Assembly (NCBI GenBank): GCA_965223405.1
Contig: CBDCWO010000006.1
Span: 5,456,001-5,520,000 of the forward strand
Direction of reading: 5' to 3'
Origin: CBDCWO01 sp965223405
Lineage (GTDB): Bacteria > Bacteroidota > Bacteroidia > Chitinophagales > Saprospiraceae
Length of the DNA stretch: 64,000 bases
A model generated the notes under the pieces. That model worked only from the letters and a program-made list of their open reading frames with translations. It was not told where the DNA came from and made no database searches. Each line of letters opens with the position of its first letter. Within the stretch, counting starts at the first letter, position 1. Of this stretch, positions 50,969-60,441 are shown piece after piece. A program made the position numbers and the translations under genes.

Positions 50969-52222
50969 TTAAAATCGCGGATTAATAATATTATTGATAG
51001 AACTTCCAAAACGATAACTTACCCCTATCGCAGTCGCGTATTCGTAGTTTGTTTTTAATTGTTTTATCCGAAGCAAAACATCCTCTTCTGAAATAGCAGT
51101 GTTGGGAATATTTATTTGATCTCTGATAAATGAAATCGAGCCACTCACACTTAGACTGAACCCCCGAAATAGATTCCAACTCATATTGGGATATATCGTA
51201 ATTCGGTTTAAACCAAGATCATGTAAAAAGGTACTATAGATTGCCGTAGCATTGAGGTTACCCCATTTTTCAGTGAGTCTGTAATTGATACGAAAATAAT
51301 GGCGCATGAGCCATTCTTTATCTACTCCGAAAATAGTCGCTTCCGTATAATCATAATATCTGGGACCAATAATATATTTGACAGTAAACTCTCTTTTGGC
51401 TACATCTTCATATGGAAATATGCTATATTCTATGCCAGGTGATATCCCGCTGTTGATATCATAATTTCGAAAAGAACTGTTTGAAATATCGAAGAATATA
51501 CCTAAAGACCATTTTCTGGCAATGGCATGTATATATCTGGTGCTTAAAGAACTGGAACGTGTAATCGAATTGATCACTTTATCACCTACCTTAAATTTGC
51601 TTTGACGATAGCTAAAATTAATGTCTGAATAAAACTTATGTTCAACTTTCACCTGCGACGCGGTGAGACGTGCAGAGGATCGCAATCCGGTATACAAGTC
51701 TTCTCCATTAATACTGCCACTTCCGCTTATCCTAAATGACCAATAATTCCAGGGATCGATATCAGGTTGATCCACTTCTTCTGTCGAAACGCTCCGAGTT
51801 TCGATCTTATAACTTATTTGCGGGGTCAACCCGGCATTTACCATAAAGGGTAGATATATTTTCTTTAATTCAGCCGCTACGATGCTCCTGGTGGTTTCCC
51901 ATGTACTTGCCGGTGGAATTAAAAATCGCACAGTATCTGTCATACCTTCAAACCGCTTTTGGCCTTCAATAAACATGCTGTACTCAATACTCCCATTACC
52001 CGTTCCAATTCTGGCAACTTGGATGTAAACATCCGCTTCCTGTACATTTACCATGTAATAAACAAATGGTAGTTCAGTTCGAATATATGTGAAGTCACAG
52101 CCTCTGGAGCAATTTAGAAAAATCTTAGGTGCATTTTTTGGTTGGGCCTGGATACTACTAAAACAAATGAATATCAATCCGATTAATAAATATTTACCAC
52201 CGTTGCTTTGGTACACTTGCAT
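50969..52222 (-). CDS. Secreted protein with N-terminal domain and outer-membrane barrel
   Basis: The protein has 417 residues. The signal peptide ends near SIQAQ (about 27). An N-terminal domain (about 30-140) contains CSRGCDFTYIRTELPFVYYM and DVYIQVARIGTGNGS, followed by alternating beta strands of a 10- to 12-stranded barrel ending SYRFGSSINNIINPRF. The closing block is typical of a Bacteroidota-only outer-membrane family, for which I know no function. It may be a single transcription unit. Confidence 0.75.
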   Translation of the reverse strand: MQVYQSNGGKYLLIGLIFICFSSIQAQPKNAPKIFLNCSRGCDFTYIRTELPFVYYMVNVQEADVYIQVARIGTGNGSIEYSMFIEGQKRFEGMTDTVRFLIPPASTWETTRSIVAAELKKIYLPFMVNAGLTPQISYKIETRSVSTEEVDQPDIDPWNYWSFRISGSGSINGEDLYTGLRSSARLTASQVKVEHKFYSDINFSYRQSKFKVGDKVINSITRSSSLSTRYIHAIARKWSLGIFFDISNSSFRNYDINSGISPGIEYSIFPYEDVAKREFTVKYIIGPRYYDYTEATIFGVDKEWLMRHYFRINYRLTEKWGNLNATAIYSTFLHDLGLNRITIYPNMSWNLFRGFSLSVSGSISFIRDQINIPNTAISEEDVLLRIKQLKTNYEYATAIGVSYRFGSSINNIINPRF

Positions 52223-52341
52223 CCAGATTTTCTATTGAAGTTCTTAAACAACTTCATTATCCAATAAAGCGCCGAAGGTGAGGATTAAAAAATGATTTTT
52301 CAAAAAATCTAGATCATTTTTTTCATTAATTCGTGATGTTG

Positions 52342-52881
52342 TTAATGTCTGGTGGCTACAATTTTACTCATCAGTTTCCAGGAATCATCGGATTGCTTAA
52401 CTTCATATTTCCAATCGAAGCGATTGGAAGTAATGTTGAAGAAAATAATGTGCCAATTCCCGGTGCCATCATGCATTCGAATTTGATCATTTTCCTGTTC
52501 TGCAGTCCAAACCGCAGACATCGTATTCGCACGATTATCCAACCAAACACACTGCCAGTTATTAAACTGAGGGTTATATATCCGGTAATTAATTCCAGTA
52601 AAATCTCTGCCCAGTGTTGCGGTATTATTTGTCTTGTCATTAGCTCTTTCAAACCATATATCTTCAATGGCAAATCCATCTAATGTATATTTAAAAGTCC
52701 AAATGGCTTTGCTGGTTTGCCAGGTTCCATCTTGAGCGAGATCCTCAGATATGCAATTCCATTTTCCCACTAATTGACCAAATTGCTTGGTTTGTTCCGG
52801 GGCACTAGGATGTTGGGTACCATATTTTGTAACCGAACATTGGATAAAAACTAAAAGGAAACACAACAGATGAGATTTCAT
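52342..52881 (-). CDS. Calycin-like lipoprotein, function unknown
   Basis: The 179-residue product has a lipoprotein signal (MKSHLLCFLLVFIQC). The body has the FGQLVGKWNCISEDLAQDG start and alternating beta strands (ATLGRDFTGINYRIYNPQFNNWQ, FDWKYEVKQSDDSWKLM) of a DUF1579/calycin-like barrel. The C-terminal domain of the protein at 60442-61350 has a similar pattern (FWLGEWDVYVGG). It may bind a small lipid or other ligand in its barrel; this is inference. Confidence 0.7.
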   Translation of the reverse strand: MKSHLLCFLLVFIQCSVTKYGTQHPSAPEQTKQFGQLVGKWNCISEDLAQDGTWQTSKAIWTFKYTLDGFAIEDIWFERANDKTNNTATLGRDFTGINYRIYNPQFNNWQCVWLDNRANTMSAVWTAEQENDQIRMHDGTGNWHIIFFNITSNRFDWKYEVKQSDDSWKLMSKIVATRH

Positions 52882-52988
52882 AATCAGTAATTTTTCGGTT
52901 GAGAAGAACCCACAATTTGATTTTATAAAATAGAATAAATCGGACAGAATATTTCATTTATTTCGAAATATTTCTGGCTATTTATAAT

Positions 52989-53489
52989 TTGCAGTCAAAA
53001 CAGGAACCAAATGTCCTGAATTCGTATTCATCATATAAACAAAATACATATAGATTGAAATTTTCCGGAGAAAGCAATATTCCATTACCGCTTGATGACC
53101 TATATGAAAAACTGGCCAATCCTTATCATCTCATCAAAAAAATACCTCAACTGCAATCCATTGAGCAACTTGATGATGGGGTGTACCGTTTTACGGCAAA
53201 GTTTAAAACCGGAATGTTTAAACAGAAGATAAACGGATTAGCGAGAATTGTAAAAAGCGACGTATCCAATCAATTGGTATATGAAATAAGGCAACAGAGC
53301 CGTTTGGGTACCGCCCTGACCAGAATTACCATCAACTTGCATGACAATGCAGAGAGAGACACCCGGTTATCCTATGAATCTGAAACTGTTTTATCAGGTC
53401 TTTTTAGAAAAATCCCACCAAATTTGATTGAAGAGGTTGTAGAAAAAGGAGTAGCCCGAGCGTTCCAATCCCTGGCTGATGATTCATAA
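52989..53489 (+). CDS. coxG: CoxG-family SRPBCC protein
   Basis: The 166-residue frame has the CoxG fold: YRLKFSGESNIPLPLDDLYEKLANPYHLIKKIPQ ... GVYRFTAKFKTGMFKQKINGLARI. CoxG proteins help mature or locate molybdenum hydroxylases. No ATG exists between the preceding in-frame stop and the conserved domain. TTG at 52989 is the best start, which is unusual in Bacteroidota. It overlaps mocA by 11 bp, and moaD and moaE follow. Together they form a cofactor cluster that probably serves the hydroxylase at 19.3 kb. Confidence 0.78.
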   Translation: MQSKQEPNVLNSYSSYKQNTYRLKFSGESNIPLPLDDLYEKLANPYHLIKKIPQLQSIEQLDDGVYRFTAKFKTGMFKQKINGLARIVKSDVSNQLVYEIRQQSRLGTALTRITINLHDNAERDTRLSYESETVLSGLFRKIPPNLIEEVVEKGVARAFQSLADDS

Positions 53490-54090
53490 TAACATCAGCC
53501 TAATCATACCGGTAGCCGGATTCTCATCGAGAATGCAAGAGACCAAAAGCCTTCTGGATATAGAAGGGACACCAATGATCAGCTATGTTATATCACAATT
53601 GGCTTTAATACCCTGGGGAGAGATAATTGTTGTATTAGGACATAAAGCAGAAATAATATATCCCATTCTCAAAGGCATGAATGTCCTGCAAATTTATAAC
53701 CCATATTATAAAAAAGGATTGATGGCTTCCCTGCGTAGCGGAATCTCCAAAATTTCACCCAGATCCAATGGTTTTTGTATTGTTATGGCTGATATGCCGG
53801 AAATCAGAATAGATAACGTTCAGGGATTGATTGACCAATTTTATGAAAGAAGATTGAACACGTCCAGGATAATATATGCCTCATTTGGGGGTAGACAGGG
53901 ACATCCCGTAATATACAGCCGCCATTTTATCGAGGAATTTTATAGATCATCATCGGGAAAAGAAATTATTCGAAAGCATGGCGAGGTAGCTGCAGGTTAT
54001 GAGTGGTCCGACAATTCTTGTTTATTGGATCTGGATACACCCATAGATTATCAACAATATATACACAAATATTTTGGAAATAAATCCTGA
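53479..54090 (+). CDS. mocA: MobA/MocA-like molybdopterin cytidylyltransferase
   Basis: The 203-residue nucleotidyltransferase has IIPVAGFSSRMQETKSLLDIEG (nucleotide loop), GHKAEIIYPIL and the metal-site FCIVMADMPEIR. MocA makes molybdopterin cytosine dinucleotide, the form used by PaoABC-type hydroxylases. The MobA (guanine) form cannot be excluded from sequence alone, but the CoxG/hydroxylase context favours the cytosine form. The ATG overlaps the coxG stop region. Confidence 0.85.
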   Translation: MIHNNISLIIPVAGFSSRMQETKSLLDIEGTPMISYVISQLALIPWGEIIVVLGHKAEIIYPILKGMNVLQIYNPYYKKGLMASLRSGISKISPRSNGFCIVMADMPEIRIDNVQGLIDQFYERRLNTSRIIYASFGGRQGHPVIYSRHFIEEFYRSSSGKEIIRKHGEVAAGYEWSDNSCLLDLDTPIDYQQYIHKYFGNKS

Positions 54091-54131
54091 TTGTGAAGCT
54101 ATTCGTATCTTGTATCCTGAATTTAAAATTT

Positions 54132-54374
54132 ATGAGAGTTAGATTATTGGCATTTGGAATCGCAAAAGATATTTTAGAGGATAATGTGATCAGTGTTGAA
54201 TTGGAACCTGGAGTTACCATTGGTTACCTGAAGGAAATGCTGATTGAGAGCTATCCTGATTTTGAAAAAATCAGCCAAATTAGATTGGCAATCAATGAAG
54301 AATATGTAGAGGATGATCAGATAATCTTACCTCAGGATGAAATTGTGATTATTCCACCCGTGAGTGGAGGATAA
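54132..54374 (+). CDS. moaD: Molybdopterin synthase sulfur carrier subunit
   Basis: ATG 54132 gives 80 residues beginning MRVRLLAFGIAKDIL, a typical MoaD length. A GTG 13 codons earlier is less likely. The ubiquitin-like protein ends in the required Gly-Gly (IIPPVSGG), which receives sulfur as a thiocarboxylate. It works with MoaE, encoded 3 bp downstream, to form molybdopterin from precursor Z. Confidence 0.93.
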   Translation: MRVRLLAFGIAKDILEDNVISVELEPGVTIGYLKEMLIESYPDFEKISQIRLAINEEYVEDDQIILPQDEIVIIPPVSGG

Positions 54375-54377
54375 CCC

Positions 54378-54803
54378 ATGCAGGACAAAATAAATATTAA
54401 ATTATCACCATCTCCACTAGATAGGTCAAAAGTGGACCTTTTTATTTATGAACCCGGTAGTGGAGCAGAAGTCGTATTCGTTGGAAAAGTCAGAAATGCA
54501 ACCCAGGGTAAGGAGGTATTAGGTCTTTCTTTTGAAGCATATGAACCCATGGCCAAGCGAGAAATGGAAAAGATCGCCACCGAGGTAATTGCACTGTGGG
54601 ATATTAGAAAAATTGCGATTCACCATCGTGTCGGCGAATTATCTATTGGTGATATACCAGTAATCATTGGGGTCTCTTCAGCTCATCGAAAAGAAGCTTT
54701 TAAGGCTTGCCAATTTGCAATTGATACCTTGAAGAAAACTGTGCCCATCTGGAAAAAAGAAATATTTCGTGATGGAGAGGTTTGGGTAGGCGAGAGGCCA
54801 TGA
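54378..54803 (+). CDS. moaE: Molybdopterin synthase catalytic subunit
   Basis: MoaE, with 141 residues, takes sulfur from MoaD thiocarboxylate to build the dithiolene of molybdopterin. Motifs are EVVFVGKVRNATQGKEVLGLSFEAYEPM, IHHRVGELSIGD, VSSAHRKEAF and the active-site lysine in DTLKKTVPIWKKEIF. It is the last gene of the coxG-mocA-moaD-moaE run. Confidence 0.95.
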   Translation: MQDKINIKLSPSPLDRSKVDLFIYEPGSGAEVVFVGKVRNATQGKEVLGLSFEAYEPMAKREMEKIATEVIALWDIRKIAIHHRVGELSIGDIPVIIGVSSAHRKEAFKACQFAIDTLKKTVPIWKKEIFRDGEVWVGERP

Positions 54804-55118
54804 AAAATTGGGTGTGAGTGTGAGTGTGGGTGTGGGAGTGGGAGTGAGTATTGCCGGTAAGAAATGAATAATTGGTTTAAACTTAGCGGGCCTAAAATCT
54901 AATAAACAAATTGTGTTAGTTTATAAAAATACTTGAATTAACATAATATATATTTTTCATTAACTGGTGTTTAAGAGTATTAGTATTGAGGTTCATCTGG
55001 AGGGACGATTGGGATGTTGTTGAAAATATAGCCGGCTGGAAATACTGTATTAGGACTCAAAACCATCATAACAACTTTCTTCAATTCCAGATAAAAGGAA
55101 ATCAATGACAAATTATAT
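54804..55118. repeat. Spacer with a GTGAG/GTGGG word array
   Basis: 54809-54851 is a quasi-tandem run of GGTGTGAGTGTGAGTGTGGG type that passes into GGGAGTGGGAGTGAG. It ends in GAGTATTG, the same word found in the IS110 target repeats. The remainder is AT-rich, without a gene. Confidence 0.7.
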
Positions 55119-56147
55119 ATGAGAATTACCCTAACCACATTAAGCTTGCTTTTAGTACTTTTTACTGCAAAAAACAGTAATTTACAAGCACAAGTGAACC
55201 CTGCCGATATCAATCTCTTTTTGGAAACCGATCTGGAGATTGATAGTGTTTTTATTTCCAATATCTCACAGGATAGAGAGTTTCAGTTCATTCCCTATGC
55301 AGATACACTTAGAATCACTCTTAATGATAGCATAAATGACCTATACAATATTCATTTTTTCGGGAAAAAAGGTAGGTCAACAAATCAACTATGGCTAAAT
55401 GGTCAGAATATTGTTATCAAAGGAAGGATAGCAAAAAAACTAATTATAGACACCATAATTGGTTCTGCTCTTTACTATAAATCAATTGAATTCAGAAAGA
55501 ATTATGCCCAATTGTTAGAAGGCGACCCGGATAGTACGGTGATTGATGATTTTTTAACCAATGGACTATTAGAAAATGTTGGAAATCCTTACTCGATAGA
55601 AATAGCTAATAATTTCTTCTACAGAAATATTAGTAACAAAAATAAACTTAAAAGAATATATCATATTCTTAAATTCCAGGTGGATGCTATAAAATATCAC
55701 ATGATAAACCCTTTCGATCAAATAGAAAAAATACTAATCGAGGACCAGATTGACTGGAACCAATTCCGATTTTACACTATGGAGCATGAGATATTTGAGA
55801 TACATCCTGCGAAAGATGAAAATATCTTGATTGACTATTGGTTTATGGCTTGTCCGCCATGTATTAGAGACCATAAGTTAATGATTGAAAAAGTAGAATG
55901 GCTGCAAGATTTAAATGTCCAATTAATTGGAATTTCCATTGATGATAATCACGAAGAGTGGAAAGAGTTTGTAGCAGAAAAAGGGTATAGGTGGTTAAAC
56001 TTAAGAGAAGTGGATGATGAACAGTTATCGTTACGCGCTGATATGCTGATTTCAAGTTTTCCTACCTATTTACTCGTGAGTGGCGACGGGAAAATTTTAC
56101 ACAGAACTAACTCATTTAAAGCTATGGAGAAATACCTGCATAACTAG
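55119..56147 (+). CDS. TlpA-like thioredoxin-fold protein
   Basis: The 342 residues start with a signal peptide (1-25, ending LQAQ). A beta-rich N-terminal region (about 30-110) and helices come next, then a thioredoxin domain at about 225-340 with the redox motif CPPC (Cys245, Cys248 in WFMACPPCIRD), GISIDDNHEEWKEF and the cis-proline in SSFPTYLLVS. It would be a periplasmic thiol-disulfide oxidoreductase, as seen in many Bacteroidota TlpA/ResA relatives. The partner is unknown. Confidence 0.87.
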   Translation: MRITLTTLSLLLVLFTAKNSNLQAQVNPADINLFLETDLEIDSVFISNISQDREFQFIPYADTLRITLNDSINDLYNIHFFGKKGRSTNQLWLNGQNIVIKGRIAKKLIIDTIIGSALYYKSIEFRKNYAQLLEGDPDSTVIDDFLTNGLLENVGNPYSIEIANNFFYRNISNKNKLKRIYHILKFQVDAIKYHMINPFDQIEKILIEDQIDWNQFRFYTMEHEIFEIHPAKDENILIDYWFMACPPCIRDHKLMIEKVEWLQDLNVQLIGISIDDNHEEWKEFVAEKGYRWLNLREVDDEQLSLRADMLISSFPTYLLVSGDGKILHRTNSFKAMEKYLHN

Positions 56148-56288
56148 TGAGTCTACTCCGAAAACTCTGCAAATCCAACAATGATTATTTTATGAAAATT
56201 GACAGTTTTCAGAGGGGACTCATTAGTTCTTGAAACACTAGCTTTCTGCAAATGTAAATCAACTCCAAGTTTATCCAAGTTTGACCAT

Positions 56289-57413
56289 TCATTCTCTTGG
56301 CAATTTCTTCCAATTTATCCATGATTCATATGCCGGTCTCTTTATACCCTTTCCATCCAATAGGCCATTATCTCTCCATATCTTAAAGATATCACTAGGG
56401 TAGGCATCATACAATTTATCATAATCTCGATAGACAAACCAGCATAGAAATTTCGCATCTAAATCATTGGCATGAATGAACAGCTTTTGCAAGTATTCCT
56501 CCTGCCATTCAGGTTGCCCTTTGATGTTGACACCATAAGCAGGAAGGTCTAAGTCTTCTGCGATAAACCCTGTTTCGGATATGGCAAATGGTTTGGATAC
56601 ATCTACATTGCGAAAATCTGTTAGCCAGTTATCTGAAAAAAGAGCTGGATTTGCTGCTCTGGTGGGAAAATCATACCACCAAAATGGATAAGTACTCATG
56701 GCGATAAAATCTGAAAATTCGGCTAACTTCTTAGTTGTTTTCAGCAATTCAATTTTTGAATTATTAAAGGATTGATTTTGAAAAGTCATCATGATGGGAA
56801 TTTGCGGATACGATATCTTTAGAGAATCGTATACAATCGCCGCCAAATCCAGAAACTCTTCAAATTCATCAGTACCCTCTCTGAAAGATCCATTTATTTC
56901 AATCCCGAATGCGAAATAATCAGGATTTGAAATATCAATAATTCGGTGGCAGTATTTAAGGTATGCACTGATTACCATTGGATCATTGAATTTTTTCCCT
57001 TTCCAATTTGCAGGGAGGGGCTGATGTGTGCCATGATTGTTCCAATAATCGGCTAATGCATCTCTGGATTGGTTAGTGGGAGTTGCTGTTAAGAATAATT
57101 TTTGCCCATGTCCTCTGGCTTCATTAGCCTCCAGTAAAGTGTTGTTAATTTCATCTGGAAAGGGCAATTCGTTCAATGCTTCATCCCAGGGAACTCCATG
57201 ATCCAGGTGATTGAGATAAATATCACCATCTCGGCCAACATTTTGGTATGTGTCAGCTATTGCTTCTGGAGTCAGGTCGTAGGGAAATGCAGTAAATCCC
57301 ATATAAAAAGAGCGATTTTCAGGAAAAGGCGGATCTGATTGAGGAGAATCTTCTTTAGAACAAGTAGCGAAAAGTAATATCAACCCAAAGTTTAAATAAA
57401 ATCGACCAATCAT
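56289..57413 (-). CDS. GH-A-clan glycosidase lipoprotein
   Basis: The 374 residues have a lipoprotein signal (MIGRFYLNFGLILLFATC). A TIM barrel follows, with the acid/base glutamate in YFAFGIEINGSF and the nucleophile glutamate in FAISETGFIAED, the paired Glu layout of clan GH-A (GH53/GH5-like). MGFTAFPYD at the start and ALFSDNWLTDF are further markers. It would hydrolyse a glycan outside the cell. The substrate cannot be read from the sequence. Confidence 0.8.
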   Translation of the reverse strand: MIGRFYLNFGLILLFATCSKEDSPQSDPPFPENRSFYMGFTAFPYDLTPEAIADTYQNVGRDGDIYLNHLDHGVPWDEALNELPFPDEINNTLLEANEARGHGQKLFLTATPTNQSRDALADYWNNHGTHQPLPANWKGKKFNDPMVISAYLKYCHRIIDISNPDYFAFGIEINGSFREGTDEFEEFLDLAAIVYDSLKISYPQIPIMMTFQNQSFNNSKIELLKTTKKLAEFSDFIAMSTYPFWWYDFPTRAANPALFSDNWLTDFRNVDVSKPFAISETGFIAEDLDLPAYGVNIKGQPEWQEEYLQKLFIHANDLDAKFLCWFVYRDYDKLYDAYPSDIFKIWRDNGLLDGKGIKRPAYESWINWKKLPRE

Positions 57414-57566
57414 AATTTTGTGATGTTGAATAGGTTTACAGATTTAGCCGAAGTACGAAACCCCTCAGTTAAATGTTACAAATCGTATTTGGAATTAATA
57501 TTTTCTTAAGACCCAATTGAAATACTTCAAAAAAGGTAATCTGCCGCGTTTTTTTGTAATTAGAAT

Positions 57567-60032
57567 TTATTCTTCCCTCAAATTCCTTACGGGATTGTCA
57601 ATCGTCGCTTTGAAGGTTTGAAGGTAGATTATGGCAAAAAGAAACAAGTATATCAATAGGATCGAGATCAGGTAGATCCATAATGATACTTCTACATGAT
57701 AGGCAAAATTCTGTAGCCACTTGGTAACCCAAATATAGCTCAGTGGAATGCCGACCAACGCTGAAAGTGCCAGAACCCAAATGTACTCCTTTCCTATTAG
57801 GACTACTAACGAACCTAAATCAGCTCCAATCACTCTTCTTATTGACAGTTCTTTGGACCTGGTTCTGAGCGCATACGCCACCAATCCAATAACTCCCATA
57901 AATGAAATAAAAATTGCCAAACAAGCCAGTGTACTCAAAAGTTTTAGTTGGATTCTATCCTGGTTGTAAAGCTTATGGAATAATTCATCCAAAAAATGAT
58001 ATTCTATGGCATAGGGGAAAAGGTCGTTCCAAGTATCCTCAATTTCTGAGAGGATGTGAGTAAGATTAGCAGCTTCAACTTTTATAAGTATGTTTTGTAA
58101 CCATAGTGGTTCAACCAGTATTACTAAGGGATCTACTTTATTTTTTAGACTTTCCTGATGATAATCTTTGATTATACCGGTGATCGGACCAAAAGCGAGC
58201 ACAAAGGATCCAATCGACCAATTTATCTCCTGGCCCAAAGCTTGATCCGGAGAATTCCAACCCAATTGTTTCATGGCCGTTTCATTGATTAGATATTTGC
58301 GGGGGACTGAAGCAAGATATTTGCTTGGAGTTAAATCTTTATCAAATTCCGGAACTTCCTGAAGGATGGTCTGAGCTGTAAAATCCTTACCTGCCAATAG
58401 CTCGATTTCCATCATACTTATGAAATCTTGGTCCACAATTTGGACATCCATCATGGGTGCTGATGAAACCTCTTCGTTGACCCCCTTAACTAATACAGGT
58501 CCAACATCCCGGATTTCTGTCGATGGAATCTGCATACACGATGAAACCCCCTTAACTCCTGGCAGGTTAAGAAGTCGGTTTTTTAAAACGGTATATTGTC
58601 TAGTAACCAAATCAGGGACAGCAGGAATTGCCACAATTTGCTCAGGTACAATTTCAAGGTTTGTTTTGTTGATATAGGAAAATTGCAGATGACCAATAAA
58701 GGCACTGCCAATTAACATGATAGCTGCTCCAAATTGGATGGAAATCATAGTTCTTTTGAGGTTAACTACACCCGTGCTCCTTTGGAACGACCATTGATTT
58801 CCCTCTTTGAAATTTTGCAAAATACTTCTTGAATTTAAGATAATTGCAGGCAGTAGACCTCCGACAATACCACTGATTAGAGTAAGAGTAAGCAACAAAG
58901 GAATTAGATATTTCAGTGGTGGTATCATTTCAACTCCTGTAAATCGCTGGAAAATCGGGAAAAAGAAAAAAGTACATAAAACACCCATACCTAATGCCAC
59001 AAAACAATAAATAAGGCTCTCAGTGAGGGCGAATAGAACAATATTATTTTGGGTGGCACCTAAAAACTTGCGCACCCCAATTTCATTCCCTCGACTTAAT
59101 GAAAGGGCAGCGCTTAAATTGGTAAAATTTATGAGGGCAATTATCCAGACAAACAGTCCTACCCAAAAGAAAATTCGAATATAAATGAGTTCACCGTTTG
59201 GCTTAATTTCACGGGCCAGATGAGAGTTTAAGTGAATATCCTTTAAAGGTTGAAAGTCAAACGTGATTTCTGACGGATTTTCGGAATTTGAATGCTTTGC
59301 CACAAAATCAGACATCCTGGATTCAACTCCAGCAATGTCACTTCCTTTTGCCAACATAGTATAGATATAAGCCCATCCGTTCCTTTCTTCCGGATTAGTA
59401 AATGAAAGCAAAAATTGGATCGGCAAATGCGTATTTACCGGTAGATCTTTCATAATACCGGTAACTTTAAAAACTTTTTCTTCAGCTGACCAGTCACCGG
59501 AAATAATAACTTCCTGGCCCATAGCATTTTCGTTTGGGAAATATTTTTGGGCAACAGACTCGGTAATAACGATGGAGTTGGGGTTAATAAGAGCTGTCTT
59601 AGGATCCCCGGCAATCATCGGTAAACTAAAAACGGTAAAGACTTCGGGATCTGTAATGTATAGGTCTTTTGGTTTAAATTTTTTGTCCCCGATGCGAATG
59701 TATTTTTGTTCTTTGTTCTGAAAACGAATTAAATATTCAATTTCAGGAAACTCCTCTGGAAGAAGGTTAATGAAATTAACTGGAATCCTGGCAAAATGGA
59801 TTTCAAAATCGCTTTGTGATTTGTAATGGTAGGTGGGCCGAAATATTCTTTCTGCATTTTCATGAAAACTTTCGTAGTTCTTCTCCTGATAGAGATAGGT
59901 TATGACCAGGATCAAGGTGGCAAAAGCAATGGACAAGCCAATCACATTAATACACCCGTACAAAAAATTCTTTTTAAAATTTCGATAGGCGCTTTTGATG
60001 GCCAAAACCATGTGTTTGGTGAATCCTGACAT
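57567..60032 (-). CDS. MacB/FtsX-type ABC transporter permease
   Basis: The 821-residue protein has the two-module layout of Bacteroidota FtsX-like permeases. An N-terminal helix (NFLYGCINVIGLSIAFATLILVITYLY) precedes a MacB-like periplasmic domain, three helices (about 280-430), a second periplasmic domain and three more helices at the C-terminus (LACLAIFISFMGVIGLVAYAL, RSKELSIRRVIGA). No ATPase or membrane-fusion gene lies next to it, so it must use a partner encoded elsewhere. It probably exports a peptide or lipid, or drives lipoprotein release. Confidence 0.92.
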   Translation of the reverse strand: MSGFTKHMVLAIKSAYRNFKKNFLYGCINVIGLSIAFATLILVITYLYQEKNYESFHENAERIFRPTYHYKSQSDFEIHFARIPVNFINLLPEEFPEIEYLIRFQNKEQKYIRIGDKKFKPKDLYITDPEVFTVFSLPMIAGDPKTALINPNSIVITESVAQKYFPNENAMGQEVIISGDWSAEEKVFKVTGIMKDLPVNTHLPIQFLLSFTNPEERNGWAYIYTMLAKGSDIAGVESRMSDFVAKHSNSENPSEITFDFQPLKDIHLNSHLAREIKPNGELIYIRIFFWVGLFVWIIALINFTNLSAALSLSRGNEIGVRKFLGATQNNIVLFALTESLIYCFVALGMGVLCTFFFFPIFQRFTGVEMIPPLKYLIPLLLTLTLISGIVGGLLPAIILNSRSILQNFKEGNQWSFQRSTGVVNLKRTMISIQFGAAIMLIGSAFIGHLQFSYINKTNLEIVPEQIVAIPAVPDLVTRQYTVLKNRLLNLPGVKGVSSCMQIPSTEIRDVGPVLVKGVNEEVSSAPMMDVQIVDQDFISMMEIELLAGKDFTAQTILQEVPEFDKDLTPSKYLASVPRKYLINETAMKQLGWNSPDQALGQEINWSIGSFVLAFGPITGIIKDYHQESLKNKVDPLVILVEPLWLQNILIKVEAANLTHILSEIEDTWNDLFPYAIEYHFLDELFHKLYNQDRIQLKLLSTLACLAIFISFMGVIGLVAYALRTRSKELSIRRVIGADLGSLVVLIGKEYIWVLALSALVGIPLSYIWVTKWLQNFAYHVEVSLWIYLISILLIYLFLFAIIYLQTFKATIDNPVRNLREE

Positions 60033-60441
60033 ATAAAAATGGGTTGTTTACACCTGTAATGTCGTGATTAAACCGATAATTCCAAAAATGGGATGATGAT
60101 TTTTGAGAAGTTGGCATGAAAGAGCTATTAATTGGTTGGCATAACTTGTTGGAAATGAATGTGTGGCTGCATCCCTTCAGGGTTAGTGAAAAAATGGATC
60201 TGTGGGCGGATTCCCTATAGGTTTAGTGCGGTGGTTGAGCAAACAATGCTTTGTACCAACTATATTTATTAATGATGTTCTAAAGAGCAAATATCAAAGA
60301 AGTAGTTAGATACTACCTACGTTCGGATCTCACCCCACAAACTCTCAGAGAAAGATCGCATGTGAGAATAAACAAAAGACAAATGAAAACCACATTGCGT
60401 TTTACACTACTGATACAAATTAGAAAATCAGACTCAGCTTA
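60033..60441. repeat. Spacer with an imperfect 27-bp direct repeat
   Basis: TGTGGCTGCATCCCTTCAGG (60162-60188) and TGTGGGCGGATTCCCTATAG (60201-60228) are diverged copies that both end in TTAGTG. The first contains the palindromic CCCTTCAGGG. No gene was seen. Confidence 0.5.
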
